Assembly: GCA_002381045.1 (NCBI GenBank)
Contig: DFWT01000242.1
Coordinates: 28,934-53,549 of the forward strand
DNA length: 24,616 nucleotides
Source of the DNA: Rhodoferax sp. UBA4127
GTDB taxonomy: Bacteria > Pseudomonadota > Gammaproteobacteria > Burkholderiales > Burkholderiaceae_C
Direction of reading: 5' to 3'
Part shown: piece after piece, positions 1-6,203 of the stretch
Layout: every line of letters starts with the position of its first letter
How positions within the stretch are numbered: the first letter of the stretch is position 1
Notes under the pieces: generated by a model
Database searches by the model: none
The model's input: only the letters and a program-made list of their open reading frames with translations
What the model was told of the DNA's origin: nothing
Position numbers and translations under genes: made by a program

Positions 1-1300
1 GCCAGCGCATGCCCTGCTGCCGCAACCACTGCTGCGCCACCCACACATACGCAAACAAACTCGTGAGTTCGGCAGCCAACAGCGCCAGGCCTGCACCCCT
101 TACACCCATATGCGGCACCAGCCAGACCATGCCACCCACCGCAACAGTTGTAGCCACCATTGAAATACCTAGCTGTGCCCGCAAAATGTTGTTACCTTGC
201 AGCACCGCCGCAGCCGGCTGCGCCAGCGCCAGCACCGCCACGCCCAGCGACAACATGCCAAACAGCCAGGGGTCAAAAGCGATCTTGCCATGCGTCCACA
301 ACGGAAACAGCGCCGGTGCTAGCCACTGCACAACAACGATGGCAGGCGACAGCACCGCACAAAGCATCAGCCAGACGATGGCAAAAGTGCTCTCAGCGCG
401 CGGTTGGTCGCGCGTTGCTAAAAAGCGCATCAGCTCCGGCATCACCGGGCCAGTGATGGTGTTGAGCCCTTGCAGGGCAAAGTTGGCGCCGGTGCGCATG
501 GTGGCAAAAGCGGCCATGTCAGCTACACCGGCCAAAGGCGCAAGAATGATGCGGCTGCCTTGCTGGCGCGCCATTTCTAACAAACTTTGCATTGCTAAAA
601 AAAATGATCGATACACATTAAAGAGGCCGTTTAAATAATTAGGTTTAATAAATTCAATATTTTCTTTTTTTAAAATATGAAAGACATCGATAGCTACAAA
701 AATATTATAAAAAACAATAGATCCACTTAAAGATATTGCAGCAATAACCAAATTAGCACCAAAAAATACTGCTATGGCTGGCGCAAATGAAGCACAAATT
801 CCAGCAAGAAGTGACCACCATGCCATGCGTGGATAATAGCCAAATGGAATCACTGCGCGAGTGAGAATGCCAACCCACGATGATATGACAAACCAAGTTC
901 CAGATTGAATAATTAATACTACAGCGATTTTTGACTTATGGAGTGTATCCATGTCAATAACATAACTGTACAAACCATATACAACTAAAATAGTTAAAAC
1001 CAACAGCTCTATAAAAGCAATCAGCAATGAAAATGGAAATGAAGATGATAATATTTTTTGTGTGGCAATCCTGTTTAAATTGCCTATCTTTAAAAATTCA
1101 TTGCCAATAAAATTTTGATGACCAATGCTAAATAAACTAGCTAGAGAGCCAATTGCTAAAGTTGCTAGCCAAATGCCATAAGTTGCCACATCCCAATAAG
1201 TCAAATAGATAGGAACTAAGGCAATTTGACTTATTATTGTTATAAATAATCGCGCCCATGATAGCGCGCCGCCAAGCAGTAGTCGATTAATTACACTCAT
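1..1300 (-). CDS. wzx: Wzx-type polysaccharide flippase (partial, mosaic)
   Basis: This is an open frame of 433 codons read from the ATG at 1300-1298 and running off the left edge, so the C-terminus is missing. The protein is almost entirely hydrophobic helices. It begins MSVINRLLLGGALSWARLF and continues with a SQIALVPIYLTYW segment, the style of O-antigen/teichoic-acid flippases of the MATE-like superfamily that move undecaprenyl-PP-linked repeat units across the inner membrane. It starts 17 bases after the acetyltransferase stop and is probably co-transcribed. No strong Shine-Dalgarno is visible. Base composition changes abruptly inside the gene near 575-600: codons 1 to about 240 are very AT-rich (11 G+C in 60 bases at 661-720) and the rest is GC-rich like the neighbours (39 of 60 at 481-540), while the frame stays open across the switch. 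I infer a recombinant gene. Family assignment is by topology and N-terminal style only. Confidence 0.82.
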   Translation of the reverse strand, partial: MSVINRLLLGGALSWARLFITIISQIALVPIYLTYWDVATYGIWLATLAIGSLASLFSIGHQNFIGNEFLKIGNLNRIATQKILSSSFPFSLLIAFIELLVLTILVVYGLYSYVIDMDTLHKSKIAVVLIIQSGTWFVISSWVGILTRAVIPFGYYPRMAWWSLLAGICASFAPAIAVFFGANLVIAAISLSGSIVFYNIFVAIDVFHILKKENIEFIKPNYLNGLFNVYRSFFLAMQSLLEMARQQGSRIILAPLAGVADMAAFATMRTGANFALQGLNTITGPVMPELMRFLATRDQPRAESTFAIVWLMLCAVLSPAIVVVQWLAPALFPLWTHGKIAFDPWLFGMLSLGVAVLALAQPAAAVLQGNNILRAQLGISMVATTVAVGGMVWLVPHMGVRGAGLALLAAELTSLFAYVWVAQQWLRQQGMRW

Positions 1301-1317
1301 AATACTTTGCTAATAAT

Positions 1318-1947
1318 TTACAAAGTACTATGGATAGCATTATGATCTACTGGATTGTTTTTTATAAATAATTCTAAATTTTCAGAAGTAAGAAACCTTA
1401 ATTGCTCTGCAATACGTGAATCATCCCAATCCCACCACTTAATTTTTCTAAGCGAATTTATTTCTGCTGACGTGAAGCGATAACGTATGAATTTTGCGGG
1501 ACTTCCAGCATATATTGAATATGGCTCAATTTTGCCACGGACAACGGATCGTGCAGCAATAACGGCGCCATCACCAATTTCTGTACCGGACAGAATCAAA
1601 GCATCATGCCCAATCCAGACATCGTTACCGATGATTACGTTGTCTTTAGCAAAACTGCTATGAGGCAATTGCCTGTTTACAAAATATTTTCGATCGAATG
1701 GATACATTGATATCCATTCGGTTCGGTGTTCTCCGCCTAGTAATATGGTTGTGCCCTTGGCGATAGAGCAGAATGCACCAATCTCAAGCGTACATGTATC
1801 GCCATATGTTTCAATGCGTAGTGGTCCGTAGCTGCCTCTGCCAATCTTGTATTGAGGGTATCTGGCAGCGAGTTCCTTTCGGTCACGCAAAAAAGCACCC
1901 GTAGTGATACGAAATCTAGCAATACAATATTGAATTAAACTAATCAT
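1318..1947 (-). CDS. XAT-family hexapeptide-repeat acetyltransferase, probable sugar O-acetyltransferase
   Basis: A 209-residue left-handed beta-helix acetyltransferase. Hexapeptide-type repeats run from about residue 50 to 145 (for example IGNDVWIG at 106-113 and IGDGAVI at 124-130). The segment GGEH with H74, followed by YPF (82-84), matches the catalytic-His region of the xenobiotic (CatB-like) acetyltransferase group, and AGSPAK at 147-152 is the usual exit motif before the C-terminal helices. In a polysaccharide cluster such enzymes normally transfer acetyl from acetyl-CoA to a sugar hydroxyl of the repeat unit or to an amino-sugar precursor; which applies cannot be told here. No good ribosome binding site is seen upstream of the ATG at 1947. 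The whole gene lies in the AT-rich tract that also contains the first half of the flippase gene, so it looks transferred. Drug acetylation is an unlikely alternative in this context. Confidence 0.8.
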   Translation of the reverse strand: MISLIQYCIARFRITTGAFLRDRKELAARYPQYKIGRGSYGPLRIETYGDTCTLEIGAFCSIAKGTTILLGGEHRTEWISMYPFDRKYFVNRQLPHSSFAKDNVIIGNDVWIGHDALILSGTEIGDGAVIAARSVVRGKIEPYSIYAGSPAKFIRYRFTSAEINSLRKIKWWDWDDSRIAEQLRFLTSENLELFIKNNPVDHNAIHSTL

Positions 1948-1977
1948 TTTTAAAATAAAACGCTAAATTTTTATTAT

Positions 1978-2076
1978 TTATACTAAGTGAAACGATCTCA
2001 GCGTGACACCAATGCGCACCCAGGAAGCTGCACTGGCTGAAAGAATTCGAGAAACGCTACAGCGCGCTGTTTTCAT
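1978..2076 (-). pseudogene. Probable 5' stump of a displaced resident wzx
   Basis: A 32-codon frame begins with an ATG overlapping the stop of the upstream reductase gene (ATGA, 2073-2076), the arrangement expected of a translationally coupled next gene. It ends in TAA exactly where the DNA becomes AT-rich. Residues 10-19 read RILSASAASW and are followed by VRIGVTL. The flippase encoded further on has RLLLGGALSW followed by ARLFITI at the same distance from its start. By hand, 7 of 17 positions are identical (R, L, A, S, W, R, T) and most of the rest are hydrophobic in both. After residue 26 the match stops and the composition switches. I therefore read it as the first roughly 26 codons of an original GC-rich flippase gene cut off by insertion of the AT-rich segment. 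The short length makes this an inference. Confidence 0.5.
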
Positions 2077-2984
2077 GCGGCGCGCGGCACACGTTTTTGG
2101 AGTAAGGAGGCCAGGCCGGTAGGTGTGTCTATTAGCGCTTGCCACCCAAGTGGACACTGCCTCGCTTGCCAAGGCTGCATCACTTCGCGTTCTCGATAAG
2201 GGCGCGCACCAAAATTCACATTCATGACTTGGCCACCAACCTGTTCCATAAGCGCTACCAGTTGTCGCACAGACAAGGGTTTGCCAGACGATACGGCGTA
2301 GCGCACATGCGGCTGGGGTAATGCATCGTTCAGAAGCTGTTGTGCGCACACTGCAAAGGCGCGCGTGACATCGTCGATGTGTACCAAGTCCAGCACCTGC
2401 TCGCCGGGGGACATGCCGAGTGCTTCACCACTTTTCATGGCCTTCACCAACAAGTTGACCAGCTTGGGCCGGGTGTCGTCCGGGCCATAAGTGTCAAACA
2501 GCTTGAGGGTGATGACACGCATGCCAAAGGCATCAGCATAAAACTCCAGAATGTCTTCAAAAGCTTGCTTCGTGGCGGCGTACAGGCAAACGGGGTCATA
2601 ACCATCGCTGCGGTAGTGCTGCCATGAGGTGCCGGTGTTGATGAAGCGCTTGACGCCGCCGCGTGCGCAGGCTTCTGCCAACTGCGTGGCAAACAGCAGG
2701 TTGCTGTTGATGAGGTCTATGACCTGATCGCTGCGGTGTTCGGCAATGAACAGCGAAGCCAGGTGAAAGACCACATCGGGTTGCGCTGCGGCCACGGCAT
2801 TGAGCACGCTCTGGGCGCTGCCGTCGTAACTGTGGGCTGTCACTTGGTCTGCCAGCGTTTGGGGCAGTGGTCGACCAGTTTCGCGCACCAGTACATTGAC
2901 TTGCCAGCCTTCAGCCAGCAAGCGCTGGCAGAGCTTGCTGCCAACATAGCCTGTTGCACCCGTGATCAGAGCTTTGGATTTCAT
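2073..2984 (-). CDS. Extended SDR, CDP-4-keto-3,6-dideoxyhexose reductase type (AscF/Abe/Prt-like)
   Basis: A 303-residue extended short-chain dehydrogenase. The nucleotide-binding motif GATGYVG is at residues 9-15, the strand-4 region VFHLAS at 72-77, and the catalytic pair is Y135 and K139 (YAATK) with a preceding NTGTSW serine/threonine region around 116-121. Length and motifs fit the reductases that complete nucleotide-activated deoxyhexose pathways. With ddhA, ddhB and ddhC in the same locus, the likely substrate is a CDP-3,6-dideoxy-4-hexulose, giving CDP-abequose, CDP-paratose or, after the neighbouring epimerase, CDP-ascarylose. The gene starts 15 bases after the epimerase stop, so the two probably form a coupled pair. 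Stereospecificity cannot be decided from motifs. A general 4-epimerase/dehydratase is the main alternative. Confidence 0.8.
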   Translation of the reverse strand: MKSKALITGATGYVGSKLCQRLLAEGWQVNVLVRETGRPLPQTLADQVTAHSYDGSAQSVLNAVAAAQPDVVFHLASLFIAEHRSDQVIDLINSNLLFATQLAEACARGGVKRFINTGTSWQHYRSDGYDPVCLYAATKQAFEDILEFYADAFGMRVITLKLFDTYGPDDTRPKLVNLLVKAMKSGEALGMSPGEQVLDLVHIDDVTRAFAVCAQQLLNDALPQPHVRYAVSSGKPLSVRQLVALMEQVGGQVMNVNFGARPYREREVMQPWQARQCPLGWQALIDTPTGLASLLQKRVPRAA

Positions 2985-2999
2985 GAAATATCTTGTGCT

Positions 3000-3530
3000 T
3001 CAGAAAGGGCTGACAAAGTCAGCCAGGGCGGGAAAGCTGCAGTCGCGCTCAGACATGACGGGTGCCAAGACACCCCAATTAAAGCCAAAGCTGTCCCAGC
3101 GCACACCCGCATCGTGGCTGGGTGCGTATTCAGAGGTGACGTTGTAAACCATGAGTGCAGGCGCTTCCAGCGCAACAAAGCCGTGGGCGATGCCTGCAGT
3201 GATGTACAGGGCTTGGCCAGATTCTGCCGTCAGGGGCAGAGCGATGGCTTGGCCGTAAGTGGCTGACTGCCTTCGCAAGTCCAGCAGCACATCAGTGACT
3301 GCGCCAGCGGCGCAATAGACCAGCTTGGCATGTTCATGCGGCGGCGTCTGAAAATGCATGCCTCGAATCACGCCTGGCGCAGAAGTGGAGTGGTACTGCT
3401 CCACAAAGTCAGTGCGCAGGCCGTGGGTTTGCAATTGTGAAGCCACCAACGGCTTCACAAAACGGCCGCGCTCGTCTCGGAATACGCGAGGCTGCAGCAG
3501 ATAGCAGCCGCTGATTTGAAGTTCGGTCAT
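3000..3530 (-). CDS. RmlC-like cupin epimerase, probable CDP-3,6-dideoxyhexulose 5-epimerase (AscE-like)
   Basis: A 176-residue protein of the dTDP-4-dehydrorhamnose 3,5-epimerase family. RGMHFQ at 56-61 carries the catalytic-base histidine H59, K69 lies in KLVYC, GIAHGF at 113-118 contains H116, Tyr129 is in the position of the family's general acid, and D163 follows in SERD. All key family residues appear present. No rmlA, rmlB or rmlD is in the window, whereas ddhA-ddhB-ddhC are. An AscE-like role (C5 epimerisation of the CDP-3,6-dideoxy-4-keto sugar on the way to CDP-ascarylose) is therefore more coherent than dTDP-rhamnose synthesis. The start ATG at 3530 overlaps the stop of the UDP-GlcA epimerase gene (ATGA), indicating translational coupling. 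A true RmlC acting with rml genes elsewhere in the genome remains possible. Confidence 0.82.
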   Translation of the reverse strand: MTELQISGCYLLQPRVFRDERGRFVKPLVASQLQTHGLRTDFVEQYHSTSAPGVIRGMHFQTPPHEHAKLVYCAAGAVTDVLLDLRRQSATYGQAIALPLTAESGQALYITAGIAHGFVALEAPALMVYNVTSEYAPSHDAGVRWDSFGFNWGVLAPVMSERDCSFPALADFVSPF

Positions 3531-4540
3531 TTCGCAGCTGTGTAGTAATCACGGTACCAAGCGGCAAAGCGTTGGACACCTTCAGCCACTGTGGTGGCCG
3601 GTTGGTAGTGAAATTGTTCGGCCAAGTCGGTGACATCCGCATAAGTGTCGGGTACGTCGCCGGGTTGTAGGGGCAACAGCAGCTTTTCTGCTGTTTTACC
3701 CAATGCAATTTCCAGAGCGGCAATGTAGTCCATCAGCTCAACGGGTTGGCTGTTGCCAATGTTGTAAACGCGCCAGGGGGCACTGCTGGTGCCGGGGTCG
3801 GGCGCGGTGCCTTGCCAGGCGGGGTTGGGGGTAGCAGGGGTATCAAGCACGCGGATCACGCCTTCGACAATGTCGTCGATGTAGGTGAAGTCGCGGCGGT
3901 GTTTGCCGTGGTTAAAGACTTGAATGGGCTCGCCAGCCAAGATGGCCTTGGTGAACTTGAAAAGCGCCATGTCGGGCCGCCCCCACGGGCCATAAACGGT
4001 AAAAAATCGTAGCCCGGTGGTGGGCAGGTTGTAAAGATGGCTGTATGCGTGCGCCATCAGTTCGTTGGCTTTTTTGCTGGCGGCGTACAGGCTAAGCGGA
4101 TGGTCAACATTGTGGTGTACCGAAAACGGCATGGTGGTGTTGGCACCATACACGCTGGAGCTGCTGGCATAAACCAGGTGCTCAACCGCGTTATGACGGC
4201 AGCCTTCAAGGATGTGGGCAAAGCCTGCGATGTTGCTGTAAATGTAAGACAGCGGGTTGTCTATAGAATAGCGCACGCCGGCCTGGGCTGCCAAGTTGAT
4301 TGCGCGCTGCGGCTGGTGCGTTTTGAATGCATCAAAGATGGCTTGGCGGTCTGCCAAATCAATGCGCAAGTGGGTGTAGTTGGGGTGATTTGCATGACGC
4401 GCCAAGCGTGCTTCTTTCAACGCGGGGTCGTAATAGGTGTTGTGGTTGTCGATGCCTATGACGGTGTCGCCACGTTCCAGCAAACGCAGCGCAAGTGCGG
4501 AACCAATAAAGCCGGCTGTACCGGTGATGAGAACCTTCAT
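3527..4540 (-). CDS. UDP-glucuronate 4-epimerase
   Basis: A 337-residue extended SDR of the CapI/GlaE type that interconverts UDP-glucuronate and UDP-galacturonate. It shows GTAGFIG at residues 7-13, IDNHNTYYDPALKEAR (30-45) typical of UDP-uronate epimerases, a serine-rich YASSSSVYG (124-132), the catalytic Y152-x3-K156, and RFFTVYGPWGRPDMA in the substrate lobe. The frame stays open for 141 codons upstream of this ATG, but that extension has no family similarity and overlaps the HepT-like gene in another frame, so the start is placed at 4540 just before the Rossmann motif. With ugd in the same locus the cell can make both UDP-GlcA and UDP-GalA for an acidic polysaccharide. The stop overlaps the start of the RmlC-like gene. 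It lies directly downstream of the toxin-antitoxin block, separated by 88 bases with no visible terminator. Confidence 0.9.
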   Translation of the reverse strand: MKVLITGTAGFIGSALALRLLERGDTVIGIDNHNTYYDPALKEARLARHANHPNYTHLRIDLADRQAIFDAFKTHQPQRAINLAAQAGVRYSIDNPLSYIYSNIAGFAHILEGCRHNAVEHLVYASSSSVYGANTTMPFSVHHNVDHPLSLYAASKKANELMAHAYSHLYNLPTTGLRFFTVYGPWGRPDMALFKFTKAILAGEPIQVFNHGKHRRDFTYIDDIVEGVIRVLDTPATPNPAWQGTAPDPGTSSAPWRVYNIGNSQPVELMDYIAALEIALGKTAEKLLLPLQPGDVPDTYADVTDLAEQFHYQPATTVAEGVQRFAAWYRDYYTAAK

Positions 4541-4628
4541 TTCAGTGGTTTCTGGGGTTATGCAGGGGGCTGCTTTGGAAGCTGATAGCGCCAGTGAGAA
4601 GAATGGGTTGGTGCATAGGGTTAGCCAC

Positions 4629-5132
4629 TTAGCTGTTAGCGCCTGTTTGCTGCAAGCCCAGGTCAATGATTTGGGCTTGGGTAATTTCAACGATGTCAAA
4701 AAACATGTGGCACGCTTGCTGCGCTGCGAGCAGACTTTCCAGAAAATTTTGGGCATCGTGCATGTATTCGTGTACCAGTGCATTGCGCAGTTTGCGGGCT
4801 GCAATGAAGGCATCGGCACTGGGCAGCCAGCCTGCTTTTTCGGCAATGGCCAGTGTGTCAAGAAGTGGTTTGCTGTTTTCGCCGAACAGGGCAGCCAGGC
4901 GCGGCAGCAACTTTTCACCGATGTGGTCTTGTAGCCGGCCAAAGCGGCTGACAAAGGCCTCAACTTTCTCTGCCACTTCAGCCTGGCAGCTCAAGCTTTG
5001 CACCCAGGCCAGGTTGATTGGCAGTGCAAACAGGGTGGTTTGGCCGTAGCGCAGGTTTTTGGCTTCTTTGTGGGCCAAGTCGAGCGCCAGCAGCGTGGCA
5101 CGCGCGTGTTCTGGAAGGTATGTCAGGCTCAT
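4629..5132 (-). CDS. hepT: HEPN-domain toxin, HepT-like
   Basis: A 167-residue, mainly helical protein whose C-terminal half carries RNALVHEY at residues 116-123. This is an exact RX4HXY motif, the catalytic signature of HEPN ribonuclease toxins of the HepT family. It follows a minimal nucleotidyltransferase gene with a 4-base ATGA overlap (5129-5132), the expected two-gene layout of MntA-HepT systems. In characterised members MntA adenylylates the tyrosine of this motif (here Y123) and so inactivates the RNase. The protein is somewhat longer than the usual HepT of about 130-145 residues because of an N-terminal extension. It lies within the polysaccharide locus on the same strand, so it may be read both from its own promoter and by read-through. 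Activity against tRNA or other RNA is inferred from the family only. Confidence 0.82.
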   Translation of the reverse strand: MSLTYLPEHARATLLALDLAHKEAKNLRYGQTTLFALPINLAWVQSLSCQAEVAEKVEAFVSRFGRLQDHIGEKLLPRLAALFGENSKPLLDTLAIAEKAGWLPSADAFIAARKLRNALVHEYMHDAQNFLESLLAAQQACHMFFDIVEITQAQIIDLGLQQTGANS

Positions 5133-5428
5133 AGCAATATGCCAGTTTGCCGTGCAATTGCCAGCACGGGTGCGGGCGGTGTGGCCATGTCTTTCAAGAG
5201 GATGTCTATTTTGCGGTCGCCCAGCTTGCGTATCAGTGCCACATAAAGGGTGCCAAGGGTGGTGGCACGGTTTTCCAGAAGCTGGGCGGTTTCAAACAGC
5301 AAATCAATGTCGCCGCCTTTTTTTGAGTCATCAACGCGCGAGCCAAAAAGCGTGACCCGCGCATCAGCCCCCAGCACGGCATGGGCCGATTGCTTGATGG
5401 CATCAATTTGCTCTGGGGTTAGGCGCAT
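5129..5428 (-). CDS. mntA: Minimal nucleotidyltransferase antitoxin, MntA-like
   Basis: A 99-residue single-domain nucleotidyltransferase. The active-site signature begins at G29-S30 and continues to D40 and D42 (GGDIDLL), with a third carboxylate D75 in RKIDILL, as in the MNT branch of the polymerase-beta superfamily. It overlaps the HEPN gene by four bases, which ensures coupled synthesis of antitoxin first and toxin second. By analogy with studied MntA-HepT pairs it would use ATP to AMPylate the HEPN toxin. The start at 5428 leaves 70 bases to the vapC-like gene. That gap holds a degenerate copy of a dispersed element also found upstream of ugd (5431-5479) and probably a promoter, although no convincing -35/-10 pair could be picked. 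Confidence 0.82.
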   Translation of the reverse strand: MRLTPEQIDAIKQSAHAVLGADARVTLFGSRVDDSKKGGDIDLLFETAQLLENRATTLGTLYVALIRKLGDRKIDILLKDMATPPAPVLAIARQTGILL

Positions 5429-5430
5429 AG

Positions 5431-5479
5431 TTGCTCTATTTTATATAGCTTCTTAGGCATACTTCACGGGGGCTAGAGG
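5431..5479. repeat. Dispersed intergenic element, copy A
   Basis: This 49-base stretch and 10603-10651 align without gaps at 31 of 49 positions by hand. The conserved blocks are TTGCT at one end, TAGC-N-TCTT in the middle and CTAGAGG at the other end. Both copies lie immediately upstream of a minus-strand start codon (mntA and ugd) and end in a partly palindromic GCTA...TAGC-like part. From memory, many Comamonadaceae genomes carry intergenic elements with TAGCTNCTNGCGC and CTAGAGGC blocks, and this resembles a decayed copy. No function is claimed. Confidence 0.45.
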
Positions 5480-5498
5480 CTGATTTCAAGATAAATTT

Positions 5499-5894
5499 TC
5501 ATTTGAACGGGTTTTGAATGACCAACCCGTCGATCAGCAAGCCGCTGTGCATATCTTCAGAAAGTAGCACCAAGGCAGCGCAACTGAGCGCACAAGCAAC
5601 AATATTTGCGTCGTAAAAAGACAACTGGTAGCGCTTGGCAACTTCGACTGCCTTCTCATGTGACGCGACCGTCAGCGGCACAATATCGCATGCCGTCTTG
5701 ACGGCCCGCAGCAGCGCATCCACTTCTTGCCATGGCATCTTGAGTTTGCGCAGACAAACCGATGTCACTTCGTTGAGCACTTGCACACTGATGACACCAC
5801 CCGCCGCCAGAAGGGCTTGCGCCCGGTCTGCTTTGGCTGCATCGCCGGACAAAAGGTACAAAACAACATTGCTGTCGATAAAAGGCTTGTTCAC
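5499..5894 (-). CDS. vapC: PIN-domain RNase toxin, VapC-like
   Basis: A 131-residue PIN-domain protein with the acidic residues that bind metal in the active site: D7 in FIDSN, E42 in LNEV, D95 in YDAN, and a further acidic pair E113-D114 in LSEDM. This is the full quartet pattern of a VapC-type endoribonuclease, at the usual length. The gene follows the AbrB-type antitoxin gene with a 4-base overlap (5891-5894), the normal antitoxin-first toxin-second order. It ends 70 bases before the MntA-like gene. The substrate, often tRNA or rRNA in this family, is unknown. All catalytic residues are present, so the gene looks intact and not decaying. Confidence 0.88.
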   Translation of the reverse strand: MNKPFIDSNVVLYLLSGDAAKADRAQALLAAGGVISVQVLNEVTSVCLRKLKMPWQEVDALLRAVKTACDIVPLTVASHEKAVEVAKRYQLSFYDANIVACALSCAALVLLSEDMHSGLLIDGLVIQNPFK

Positions 5895-6133
5895 GGCTTG
5901 TCATCTCTGGCGTTGGCGTCCAGCCGGTCAAAATGAAAATCTGCTGGCAATCGGCCGCGGAACTGGTGTAAGCGTGCAAGCAGTTCTTTGACGGATGGTT
6001 TTTTGACGATCTCAAAAGAGCGGGCACCAACAAGGTGTAGATCAATTTCTTCGCCTTCCTTTAGATCAAGCGCTTGTACAAGATTGGCTGGGAACCTGAC
6101 AGCCAACGAATTGCCCCATTTGGAAACTTGCAT
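5891..6133 (-). CDS. vapB: AbrB/SpoVT-type antitoxin, VapB-like
   Basis: An 80-residue protein whose first 45 residues form a swapped-hairpin AbrB/MazE-type DNA-binding domain: MQVSKWGNSLAVRFPANLV, then LKEGEEIDL. The charged C-terminal tail (about 46-80) would bind and block the PIN toxin encoded next. The start ATG at 6133 is preceded by AGAGG about 9 bases upstream, and by a perfect 11-bp inverted repeat at 6145-6175 that is a good candidate for the operator of an autoregulated operon. The gene lies 70 bases downstream of the ddhC stop, so the toxin-antitoxin pair has its own control region inside the polysaccharide locus. Confidence 0.87.
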   Translation of the reverse strand: MQVSKWGNSLAVRFPANLVQALDLKEGEEIDLHLVGARSFEIVKKPSVKELLARLHQFRGRLPADFHFDRLDANARDDKP

Positions 6134-6144
6134 GATTGGCCTCT

Positions 6145-6175
6145 TTTGATATACAAATGTTTAATGTATATCAAA
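6145..6175. promoter_or_regulatory. Perfect 11-bp inverted repeat, probable VapB operator
   Basis: TTTGATATACA (6145-6155) and its exact reverse complement TGTATATCAAA (6165-6175) flank a 9-base spacer. The palindrome starts 12 bases upstream of the antitoxin start codon and is AT-rich in otherwise GC-richer DNA. AbrB-fold antitoxins of VapBC and MazEF systems bind such palindromes and repress their own promoter. I therefore read this as operator plus promoter region; exact -35 and -10 boxes are not clear. Confidence 0.7.
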
Positions 6176-6203
6176 TTGACAACAGGAACAATTGGAAAAA
6201 GGT

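Noticed and set aside
9..638. 209-codon plus-strand frame at the left edge
   Set aside because: It is antisense to the GC-rich part of wzx, where low stop frequency creates long shadows; the minus strand encodes a coherent membrane protein.
1978..2133. Plus-strand peptide MRTQEAALAERIRETLQRA as a possible gene
   Set aside because: It lies opposite the coupled 32-codon minus-strand frame and the reductase end; the minus-strand reading matches a flippase N-terminus and the operon direction.
4541..4963. 141-codon N-terminal extension of the UDP-glucuronate 4-epimerase
   Set aside because: It overlaps the HepT-like gene in another frame and precedes the natural Rossmann-motif start at 4540.
5656..6045. 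129-codon minus-strand frame across vapB-vapC
   Set aside because: Out of frame with both toxin-antitoxin genes, whose domains and catalytic residues are clear.
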